From Priapulus caudatus (Eukaryota; Priapulida; Priapulimorpha; Priapulimorphida; Priapulidae), in contig NW_014577386.1 in the NCBI RefSeq assembly GCF_000485595.1, forward strand, positions 80,847 to 112,933: a stretch of DNA of 32,087 nucleotides, read 5' to 3'. Below the pieces are notes generated by a model. It made no database searches. It was not told the origin of the DNA and saw only the letters and a program-made list of their open reading frames with translations. Positions 23,871 through 32,087 of the stretch are shown in pieces. The translations under genes and the position numbers were made by a program. The stretch's first letter is position 1; each line of letters opens with the position of its first letter.

Positions 23871-24114
23871 AAAGGGGAGCTTATAATGGGCTTGCGAGCC
23901 GACTCGACTGGAAGCAACTGGCTGCAATTCACTGCGACTGCAGTGCTTAGGTTGGTCGACTGCGACGCGACTGCCTGCGACTGGCCGCCACTAGTTGCTC
24001 GGAATAGAACAGTGGGCAACTGGACACAACTAGTTGCTGCCGATCGCTTCCAGTTGCTCGAAATCCAGTTGCTTCCAGTCAAGTCGGCTCGCCAGCCCGA
24101 CATAAGCCCCCCTT
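23871..24114. mobile_element. Foldback/MITE element, ~244 bp
   Basis: Left arm GGGCTTGCGAGCCGACTCGA, CTGGAAGCAACTGG faces right arm CCAGTTGCTTCCAG, TCAAGTCGGCTCGCCAGCCC, with outer AAAGGGG-GCTTAT/ATAAGCCCCCCTT. The centre has many CAGTTGC/GCAACTGG copies in both directions. Its left tip overlaps the target duplication of the neighbouring 1,449-bp element, which suggests that element inserted into the tip of this one. Confidence 0.75.
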
Positions 24115-24137
24115 AACATTATTGTATCTTATATTTA

Positions 24138-24790
24138 TTAGCTCATCTGACATAGTCTATGTAGGTAGGAAAAGCCATCACTGTGCCGAAATTGGAGGTC
24201 AAAGGTCAATGGGGCACAGGGCAGATTTTAGACATTTTCTGAGGACATGGTCTGACGGAGCGATTGAACAACTTTTTTGTTTCAGCGGTGACCTAGCATT
24301 TTTATGGCTTTATTGAAAGGACCATGAAATGTACTTTCTGCTGACATGCGAAGAGTAAGTGTCGGATGAGGCTACAGTTGCACAGTTCAATTGCAAAGGC
24401 AAATGTTTGTTGAACAAGGTTTACGCTCCCTAAATCATATTATTTTCTAAAGCAGTATGTATTAGCACCCTGAGTAGCACCCTGTATTAGCACACTGTAA
24501 TGAACCCTCAATGCTCGCGTGGGTAGGCAAAAACATGGTGGCAGCCCATTACGCATGCATGGGGGTGAACTGGCACTATTCTAATCATAATTATTGATGG
24601 CTCACCGCACTGGCAACCTGCAATGCAGATGTGTTAACTCACAGCTGAGCGAAATTCTCGCCTGCCTGAATATACTTGGATTTCAGCAACTCAATGGAGT
24701 GAGGTTATCACGCACGAAGGGTGATGCCATCTTTGATTATTGATGACACTTGCACGCGCCATCTCGCGGCAACTGCTTTTGCTATTAGAG
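24138..24790 (+). repeat. Interspersed repeat, copy 3, internally deleted
   Basis: The head TTAGCTCATCTGACATAGTC jumps directly to GTAGGAAAAGCCATCACTGT, losing about 300 bp of the other copies. AGGTCAAAGGTCA lies at 24196-24208. After AGAGTAAGTGTCGG it skips to ATGAGGCTACA and continues to GCGCCATCTCGCGGCAACT near 24760, as in copy 2. Confidence 0.78.
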
Positions 24791-25357
24791 CCCCCTCCAT
24801 CCGATGGATGTTATGATCCTGCTAAACCTCGGCTGTAATGTTAACAAATTTATTTACAACCAAAATGGCAAAAGCAATGATGTCGTTGTAAAATGATTTG
24901 TTTTTACTTGGCTCTTGGTTAAACATGTTAAAGCAGCATTCCAGCCATAATTATGAAATTACATAAATTTTCCTAGCCATATGTAGTAAAGCAAGTGTGA
25001 GAGCCATATATGTGTAATGTACCTACTTATATAATAAACTAGTCACCCTTTCAGCATTAAACATCCACGTAGACTATATAGTGTGCTCCATACATAGTGA
25101 AACATGTGCAAGGTTGATGAGTGTGAAATGTTTGAAACCAAAATATAAAAAACTACGCAAACATGCAACAATAGCTGCCGTGGTGGGCAATCCACAAAGT
25201 TAACATTGCCGAAAACCGTTCATCGGGTTTCAGGATTGTCGAAGTGCTGGTTTAAACGTTAGACGTGAATAACAGTAGCGCATAATGAATTCATCCACAT
25301 ACTTTGACCTGTTCTCCGTTTATCTCGTAGCGTGACTGCGCTGCTGGACCAACGTCT
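24791..25357. other. Sequence upstream of the ninein-like gene
   Basis: This is AT-rich and turns GC-rich from about 25330. It should hold the promoter and 5' UTR of the ninein-like gene. I see no TATA box at a convincing place; a CpG-rich, TATA-less promoter is likely (inference). Confidence 0.4.
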
Positions 25358-25561
25358 GTGCACAGCCTGACAGCTGTCCATCTCATCTCTCCCAGTACGT
25401 TTACTCGTAGGTGTAGTACTTTCAAGAGGATCGCACCCGGCAACAAAAAAACCCAGGTTAACAACGCATCTCCGCCTCTTCGTCAGAAGCCGACCCCGCG
25501 CCGCGATGAGCCGACGGCGACCGAACGCCGCCGACGCCGCGGGTTAGCCGTCGCCGCGGCG

Positions 25562-25771
25562 ATGTCGAGCGAGACGGACGACGACGACGTGTACGTCGCG
25601 CGACTGCGCGAGGTGTTCAACGACTGCTGCGACGACGGGCAGCAGCAGCAGCAGTGCGGCGACGCGAGGCTCGGACGCGACGGGCTGCTGCTGCTGTGCG
25701 AGCGGCTGCAGCTGCAGGAGCAGGCCGGCAATCTCCTCGAGCGCTGCACGGCAGGGCGCACCGACGGCAAG
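25562..25771 (+). CDS. NIN/NINL: Ninein/ninein-like exon 1: N-terminal EF-hand-like region
   Basis: The ATG at 25562 gives MSSETDDDDVYVARLREVFN, which lines up with the N-termini of human NIN and NINL (acidic start, then xRL(R/K)E(V/L)F). The exon ends at AAG|GTACGT, 70 codons, phase 0. A (CAG)n run codes for five Gln where the first EF-hand loop would be, so that loop is unlikely to bind calcium. Next comes LGRDGLLLLCERLQLQEQAG, matching the second half of the EF-hand pair. The frame is open upstream to an ATG at 25358 but that part is Arg-rich and lacks homology; 25562 is preferred. Ninein proteins anchor microtubule minus ends at centrosomes. Confidence 0.85.
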
Positions 25772-26130
25772 GTACGTGCGCGCGAGCCGGGGGACGTCGC
25801 GACCTTAACTTGGCAAGGTCGCGAGCCGAGCGGGGCGAGGTCGTGATCTTATCTCGACAAGGTCGCGACCTGGGTGAGGTGAGGTCATGAACTCGGCTTG
25901 ACTCGGTTGCAACTCGAGCAGGGCCAGGTCGGGACCTTGACTTGACCAGGTTGTGACCCGATGGGGTGAGGTCGTGACCTGAGTAGGGCGAGGTCACAAC
26001 ACAAGTGAGACGAGGTGAGATTGCGACATCAGCTTGATCAGGTGGTAACTTACGCTTGGTCAAGGTCACGACTCTAAGGCACGGTGGTCGTGACGACTTC
26101 TTTTGCTCGATTAGATTGTAGCAATTAGAT
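25772..26130. repeat. Degenerate minisatellite with AGGTCnnGACCT palindromes
   Basis: Irregular ~30-bp units of the type GAGGTCGTGACCT-GG-GAGG start just after the exon 1 donor. Perfect inverted half-sites lie at 25860-25871, 25926-25937 and 25969-25980. Its GC content and long open frames on both strands (25617-26222 minus) are by-products of the repeat. Confidence 0.75.
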
Positions 26131-26647
26131 GAGGCAAGGTTGTGATGCAACATGAGCTGGTGGCATAAATGCTTGATCGCTGAGCTCGTTCCTAGGGTTG
26201 GTTTCAGTCCTGCCGAATACATTTTAACATGTTTTTGAGTTATGCCACCTAGGACAGATTTTGACTCGATTGTAATATAGAAACTTGGGCAATCAGGTAT
26301 TTATGTGAAAAGGCCAAGGTATAAAGTATAGGTAAAAATATTTTTTGCAGAAACTTTTGTTTCATGGAAAATATTGCAAGGTTAACCCCATTGCCATTCA
26401 TTGTCCCCACCATAAGGAATAAGGAAAGCAGTCTATCAGGGTCATATCTGAGAGCAAACGAGGGAACGTAAACGTTTGATCTAATCAAATTTGCTTCGAT
26501 TTATTTAGCAGCATGCTCCCTCACTCCATGCTGATTGCATCGACCGCGCACACGGCTGTTGATCGAGCGCATGTGAAAATGGGTAAACTCGTCCATGCGA
26601 GATGTGTCGTGCTGCGCTGTTTATAGCTCGTGGTTTTCGTCCTGCAG

Positions 26648-26795
26648 GTAGATTTTGAGAACTTTAAGGAGGCGTTTGTGCTCGTGCTGTCTCAGACGGT
26701 CGACAGTACGGGCACCAGCACGGGAGTGTCGACACCGGCGGAGGGCGGGCCGGACGGCACGACAGATGATGAGAGCAGCATCGAGGACGAAATAG
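26648..26795 (+). CDS. NIN/NINL: Ninein/ninein-like exon 2: EF-hand-like helix
   Basis: The acceptor is TCCTGCAG; the exon encodes 49 residues and one base of Val120. It starts VDFENFKEAFVLVLSQT, the counterpart of VNFEEFKEGFVAVLS in human NINL and VHFDQFKEALILILS in NIN. An acidic Ser/Thr/Gly linker follows (DDESSIEDEI). The donor G|GTTGGT is weak but is the only site found giving phase 1, which exon 3 needs. Confidence 0.9.
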
Positions 26796-27048
26796 GTTGG
26801 TTCAGTCGGAGGCTGCGGATTTATTTAGGCGTTCGCGAAAAATACATGCCAATATCTCAAAAATTGATTTTGTGTGTGTAGATGAATATTGCTATGTGAT
26901 GGTGGGCAGGTGGGAATTGCTGTTTTAGTGAGTTCCATTTAGTTATGCAAAGATGATGATTCCTATTGATTCAGTGATTTCTGTTGATAATATCAAGTGA
27001 GTGACTTATTCATATGCCGATTCTCTTGTATATAAATGCTTCCGTTAA

Positions 27049-27351
27049 CTAAACTTTATTAAGATAAAAAATTAAACCAAATCGTCTCTTGATCACGAAT
27101 GCATATAGTTTAAGTCTGCCTAGAAATTGGCATGGTGGAATCGAAGGTCTCAGTGAAAGCACTAGAATGATTGAACATGCCTGCATGCACGCACACACAT
27201 GTGCCCACGTACACAGACACATACACACTCGCTGGCATGCATGCATGCACGCAAGCACATAGAAGAAATACAGACACATGCACTCACAGCCATACACATA
27301 CACACAGTCACACATAAGTACATGCACACAAGCACACATGCACACCTGCAT
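27049..27351. repeat. GCATGCATGCAC/CACA-rich tract in intron 2
   Basis: Irregular (CA)n and GCATGCAC repeats, densest at 27175-27350. The 100-aa Cys/Met-rich minus-strand frame comes from them. Confidence 0.75.
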
Positions 27352-27443
27352 CTATAGTGATGACTTCAAAATATTTTGACCAGAATGCAATCTCATTAGT
27401 GGCATTGGTAAATGTGTTTCGTTGACTTTGATTTCAACTCCAG

Positions 27444-27556
27444 TTCCAGTCGAAGTGTCGCCCAAATTTGTGAAGGGCTGCAAGAAATATGGCAGACGAT
27501 CGAGACCTGAGGGACCGATGCACACGGAGTCTCAAAGCGAGGATGAACAGCACAAT
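27444..27556 (+). CDS. NIN/NINL: Ninein/ninein-like exon 3: YGRRSRPE signature
   Basis: The acceptor is AACTCCAG and the donor AAT|GTGAGT. Two bases complete Val120, then 37 residues follow. PVEVSPKFVKGCKKYGRRSR-PE matches PPKYVNGSKWYGRRSRPE of human NINL and PKYVRGGKRYGRRSLPE of NIN, the most diagnostic part of the gene here. The last eight exon bases (AGCACAAT) are the start of the 42-bp tandem repeat that follows. No later exon was found to 32087. Confidence 0.93.
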
Positions 27557-27926
27557 GTGAGTGCATGTAGTACATTATAGTATAGCGTAGAGCACAATGT
27601 GAGTGCATGTAGTACATTATAGTATAGCGTAGAGCACAATGTGAGTGCATGTAGTACATTATAGTGTAGCATAGAGCACAATGTGAGTGCATGTAGTACA
27701 TTATAGTATAGCGTAGAGCACAATGTGACTGCATGTAGTACATTATAGTGTAGCGTAGAGCACAATGTGACTGCATGTAGTACATTATAGTATAGCGTAG
27801 AGCACAATGTGACTGCATGTAGTACATTATAGTGTAGCGTAGAGCACAATGTGAGTGCATGTAGTACATTATAGCATAGCGTAGAGCACAATGTGAGTGC
27901 ATGTAGTACATTATAGTGTAGCAGGG
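27549..27926. repeat. 42-bp minisatellite, nine units, covering the exon 3 splice donor
   Basis: Units begin with AGCACAATGTGA at 27549, 27591, 27633 and so on every 42 bp to 27885, with only a few base differences. Unit 1 includes the exon 3 end and its donor. Six units keep GTGAGT (1-4, 8, 9) and three have GTGACT (5-7). As 42 is a multiple of three, both strands show long open frames (27396-27911 minus), which are not genes. Confidence 0.96.
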
Positions 27927-28868
27927 AGGCGAATAAGGAAAGGCGTTCTATATCAAGGAGTCATTATTCTGAAAGAAGAACAGAGGGAAATGGTAATATA
28001 CGTTTGATCTGAATGTCAAAATTTGCTGTTGTGATTGATATCTGTATGAACATTGGACCGACCAGCCATGCTCCCACATCCACTGTTTCGCATGGCTGAT
28101 GCGAGTCAGATACACACCAGATTTTTAATGTGGCGGGCACTCGCACTTGGCGCACAATGGATGTCTAATATATGTGCATGATGTGTGTGGCAATTGATCA
28201 AAACTTAGTCATACGCTGGGTTGTGGATGCGGACTGCCGCTCATCGTGAAATGGTTAAGACTGAAGTCTCTGTGTCACATACAGTCAATACGGGCAAGAG
28301 CGGACGATTATATTGTCTGGCGCTGGCTCGTGCAGTTTTATGGTAGGCTAGTTCGGTTTTAGTACGTTACCAAGAGATATATCAGGAATGAAACATATAT
28401 GTAAAAGAGCGAGAGAAGGGTCGTTTTTGAGCGCGTCACGTCTGTCCTACCGGACGTTCGGGAAATCGGCAGCATATTCAGAACCAGGCGAGGCACGCAG
28501 CACGACAGGTGCACGAGTGGAGTGGTCGGCACGAATGGTGAGACTAGGCGCCCAGAGCTGAGCAGCGTGCTTAGGACGGCTGCTTGACCTTCCGGCAAGT
28601 AAAGAGGGCGACAGCGACATCCAACAGGCGAGGGCATCCGAGCGCAGAGGCGTCGACCACCGCGAACCGGAATGTGACTCACCGACGAAGAGGGTCTGAA
28701 ATGAGCGTAGCGAGCATCGCAGTGACGGAGCATCCCGATAAGTAGATTTGTGAGTTTTCTCAGTGGCATTGCGGAGTGCGTGTGGCGGCGATTTTATTCT
28801 AGGCAGCTCGTGTCGCCGAGTAATGCAAAAAACTAAATCCATTGCCCGAATATCCTCACAAGAATGAT
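27927..28868. other. Intronic or unassigned sequence with a CpG-rich block
   Basis: A CpG-rich block at about 28430-28850 has overlapping open frames of 136 and 142 aa on the minus strand. I recognise no domain in either. It could be a fragment of a retroelement or a non-coding CpG-rich piece. Confidence 0.4.
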
Positions 28869-30290
28869 GGTGCACATTTTGAATTGTGGGGTGAATGTAA
28901 AGTAGTGCTATGTGATGTGGGCAGAGGTCGGAATGTGGCTTGTCGTTGGTAGGTGAGTTGCCATTTATAGTTAGTGGCCATAACGATGATGATTCCTATA
29001 AGATTTCAGAGTGAGTTCTAGTGATGACGAATATCAAAGTTGGAGTGACCTTATTCATGGTGACAAAGAGGTGAAAACTCCTGATTGCTCTTGTATATAA
29101 ATGCTGCTTCCGTAAACATCTAAGTATCCTATGATTGAAAGCAATTAACAAAAATTAAACCAAAATCGTCTCTTGGATCACGCAATGACTATTGATCAAG
29201 GTAGTTATAGTTCGTGCCCTAGAAAAAATTGGGCAATGGCTGGAAACATCCCCCCCCCCCCCGCCACCCCCCCCGTCCCGACCACAGGTCTCGAGTGGAA
29301 AACAGCTAAGAGATGACTTGAACGATGTTATAAGCGCCTTCAGTGTCGCAACGTCCACACCGATACAATGGTTGGCCCGCACGCACAACCAGATACACAT
29401 AACACACCTCGTCTGTCATGGCAGTGCATGTCACGCAAGCGACATAGAAGAGAGATACAGAACATCCTATGGCTAACTCACAAAGCCATAGCCGACTACG
29501 AGTACAACACAGTCCACTACATAAGTACAATGCCACAACAAGCACACGATGGTCACAAGACACCGCTGCGATCATATATATGTCGAGAATGACTGCGAGA
29601 ATAATTTTGTTTGACCAGAAGACAGATCCTCCAGAGCAGTTAGTTGCATTGGTGACAAACCTGTTTGTCGTTGAATTTGATGTCACACTCGCAGTTCCAA
29701 GAGTCGCGATATGTGTCCGCCCAAATTGGGAAGGCTGCAAGAATGATGGGCACGAACTCGAGTCGAGACTCTGAGCGCGGACCGATGCTAACACGGAGTC
29801 TTCAATAGCAGAAGAATGAACACCAACAATGTTAGTGCATGTAGTACATTCATACGTATAAGGCGTAAGAGCACAATGTCAGTGCATGTGAGTCACAGTT
29901 ATCACGTACATAGCGTAGGAGCACATGTAGGTGCCATGTAGTGACGACTTATAGAGTGTAGGCATAGGACGCACAAATTGTGAGTGCATGTAGTGACATT
30001 ATTAGGTGATAGGCTAGAGCCACAATGGTGACTGGGACATTAGTACAATGTAATAGTGTAACGCCGAAGAGCACAATGCGCACTTGCATGATAGTACATT
30101 ATGAGTATGATGCGTAGGAAAGCACAATGGTGACTCGGCAGTGTAGCTACCAGTTATAGTGTAGCGCTAGAGCGAACAATGTAGTGCGCATGTAGTCACA
30201 TTAAACGCACTAGCGTACGAACCACAAGGGATGTGACTGGGCAGTCAGTAAAATACCATAGTTATAGTGTACGCAGGGCGAGAATAATAC
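28869..30290. repeat. Error-rich second copy of 26.87-27.94 kb
   Basis: Landmarks occur in the same order as in the clean copy: GCTATGTGATG-TGGGCAG, GATGATGATTCCTAT, CTCTTGTATATAAATGCT, AATTAAACCAAA-TCGTCTCTT, the exon 3 region, then the 42-bp repeat with units broken by insertions. It is about 350 bp longer than its counterpart, mostly from single-base insertions. A run of C at about 29251-29274 has no counterpart. Confidence 0.82.
29695..29830 (+). pseudogene. Garbled copy of ninein-like exon 3
   Basis: It begins TTCCAAGAGTCGCGATATGTG after a GCAG and ends AACAAT|GTTAGTGC. It is 136 bp against 113 bp in the real exon; the insertions break the frame many times. Either a dead duplicate or, more likely, an uncorrected read. 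Confidence 0.7.
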
Positions 30291-32087
30291 TACACGGGGC
30301 GGGCGGGCGAGTTCGCCCCCGGAATGGCCAAAAAAGAGCCCCGAAAACATAGAATCGCGGGGGCGACCGCCGCAAAAAGCAAAAGTAACGGCCTGGACAA
30401 TCGATTGTCCCTAGCGCGGTCCCCGAGCAGCGCCTTGCGCTACTCGCTCGGCCTCGTGACTGCTAGCGCCGGCAGCGCGGTTCACGGCTGACGGTAAAGA
30501 AGCTATGCATGGTCAGGGCCTAAGGGTGGTAATGCTTGGTTCAAGGTGTTTGACCGCGCAATATTTTAAGCATGCATGTGTATGTTGGTATACTGTGTAC
30601 TGGTACTTAGGCATTCAATTCAAGCCCGCTGATGGGTCGCACTCGCCGCCACGATTGATGTGGCACACGATGCGTATCCAAATTACGTGTGTGTGTCTGG
30701 GCGCGCGTGCTTGCGTGTGTGCCGTGCTCGCGTGCGTCGTGCGTGCCTGTGGTGCTGGCTGCGGGGCGTGGTTGACATGTGTGCTGCAGCGCTGGTGCGA
30801 ATTGTGGACGTGTCCTGCTGTGTGCCGGTGTGCCCACGCGGTGGTCAGTGGCATCGTGTGCGCGTGGCGGCCGTGGCCTGGCGCGCGCGTCGCCGTGCAT
30901 GCGGTGCGTGCGGAGTGTGCCTGCCGGGCCGTGCCTACGTAGACCTGTCCGTGCAGGAGACCAATCGCACCCGTAGATTAATTAGAACGGAGTTAGTGAT
31001 CCCATGAGAAAATCCTAATGAAATTCACACGTAATATATTTTCCCGCCCCGGCACACCATCCGTGCGGTAGTCTCATTCCCCGTGGCGAAAACGTAGTGG
31101 CAGGACTATTTTTCGCTCCAATCTCGGCACGAAAGAGTGGTATTTCTCGTCGCTCTCCTCATCAAGTGCCAGCAATGCCTACACCGCTAACGCTACATTT
31201 TAGTAGTGATTAGTACCACGCTGAAACAATCGTCCCACCCCGACACGCCGTACTTTCAATCAATGCCGGCGCCGCCACCTGGCAGCAGGCCACAGACGCC
31301 AGCGTACGGATGGCTGCACAGCCATACCCACGTGCCTGCGCGGAGCGCCCTTTCTCAAACCCCCTGAGCTTCCAGGCCTCTTATACGCGGCCCAGGCCCC
31401 AGGCCGCAAGAAGACTTCGCGTATAAACAAAGTGATGTCCGATCCGTGTGGCCACTTCGCTGTACAGGGACTATGAACGAGACTTCCACTATTTGCGCTA
31501 CCGTAATAGTTCTATGTTGTAGCTTACACTATCAAGTGCATTTGATGGTTTGGCGTGACTTGATGTGTGAGCGTGCGGTGAGTGCGTCGCGTACGTGAGT
31601 GTGTGGTGTGGGCAGTGGGCGTAACCAATCCCGGGGGATGGGGGCGATGCCATCCCCCACTCTTGAGATGAGAGGGGGTGGCCCTTACAAATACTAGACC
31701 GCCCTGAGATTCAAAAAACAAAGAGAAAACAAGAATAGCCAAAAATATGATTGCGAACACATACGAAAAAACAACAGAAAATGTGAGAAATTTGCAATTC
31801 TTACCTGTGTTTCAATACATGTATTAATTACTAAATAGTAACCTTAACTGTTGACGCTCTCTGAAAAGTTCCATGAAAAGTGTTTGATTCCTTAACTGTA
31901 GGGTTGAGGTCTAGGAGTTGAGAATGTGATCAGTTCAGACATAGAAATATGGCCCACAGTATGCCTCAGAGTATGCAAAAATGGCTGTAGAACAATGATC
32001 TTCAGCAAAAGTTTTCCCCGGGGGCATGCCCCCACCACACCCCCAGTAGTCACTGGACATTGCCTACGGCAACGCGGCGCTGCTGGC
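30291..32087. other. GC-rich sequence with no recognised gene
   Basis: 30291-31470 is CpG-rich and partly low in complexity (GTGCGTG runs at 30680-30960). 31630-31680 has short inverted GGGGGATGGC/GCCATCCCCC and 32017-32045 GGGGGCATGCCCCC, motifs typical of transposon ends in invertebrates (recollection). I see no ninein exon; open frames at 30505-30942 and similar are composition effects. Confidence 0.45.

Noticed and set aside
25358-25561. N-terminal extension of the ninein-like protein
   Set aside because: The frame is open, but the peptide is Arg-rich with no similarity, whereas the ATG at 25562 matches the family's N-terminus.
25617-26222. 201-aa minus-strand gene
   Set aside because: Arg/Ala-rich shadow of the GC-rich exon 1 plus minisatellite.
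27396-27911. 171-aa repetitive minus-strand protein
   Set aside because: The 42-bp repeat is a multiple of three and therefore open in some frames; it is intronic.
27549-27926. CRISPR array
   Set aside because: Units are contiguous with no unique spacers and the genome is eukaryotic.

Overview
The window is nuclear DNA from an animal. It has spliceosomal introns with GT-AG borders, long AT-rich introns, vertebrate-type (TTAGGG)n telomere-like tracts, many dispersed and tandem repeats, and two conserved animal cell-division genes. The species cannot be fixed from the sequence. A marine invertebrate, possibly lophotrochozoan-like, is a guess from the repeat style only.

Gene 1 (4033-14909, + strand) is the 3' part of TTK/MPS1, the spindle-checkpoint kinase. 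I could place 14 consecutive exons. Their splice phases match at all 13 junctions and give one open frame of 937 residues to a TGA stop: a Ser-rich, disordered N-terminal part with KEN and D-box-like motifs, then a complete kinase domain and a short tail. The TPR-coding 5' exons are not visible and should lie left of the window.

Gene 2 (25562 to at least 27556, + strand) is the 5' end of a ninein/ninein-like (NIN/NINL) centrosomal gene: three exons covering the N-terminal EF-hand-like region and the PKFV...YGRRSRPE signature. The rest lies right of 27.6 kb, probably outside the window. TTK acts at kinetochores and ninein at centrosomes; I see no sign that they are co-regulated.

The rest is repeats. 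At 0.3-3.5 kb there are telomere-like tracts, most of them built into inverted-repeat (foldback) elements. The clearest is 988-1317, with 133-bp arms and an 8-bp target duplication. A ~570-bp interspersed repeat starts at 4353, 12846 and 24138, with a fourth tail at the left edge. A degraded 56-bp tandem array lies at 6.03-6.84 kb. Between the genes are a degraded non-LTR retrotransposon reverse transcriptase (minus strand, ~15.64-16.24 kb), a ~540-bp satellite (17.5-21.4 kb) with a GCGCATGCGC palindrome in each half-unit, and a 1,449-bp long-TIR element (22419-23867) with a perfect 9-bp target duplication, next to a foldback element. In gene 2, a 42-bp minisatellite starts exactly on the exon 3 splice donor and repeats it nine times.

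Two stretches (about 4.84-6.84 kb and 28.87-30.29 kb) look like error-rich copies of sequence found elsewhere in the window. The second includes a garbled copy of ninein exon 3. The density of small insertions suggests uncorrected long-read gap filling or false duplication rather than biology. I found no rRNA, intact tRNA, CRISPR array or bacterial-type gene.
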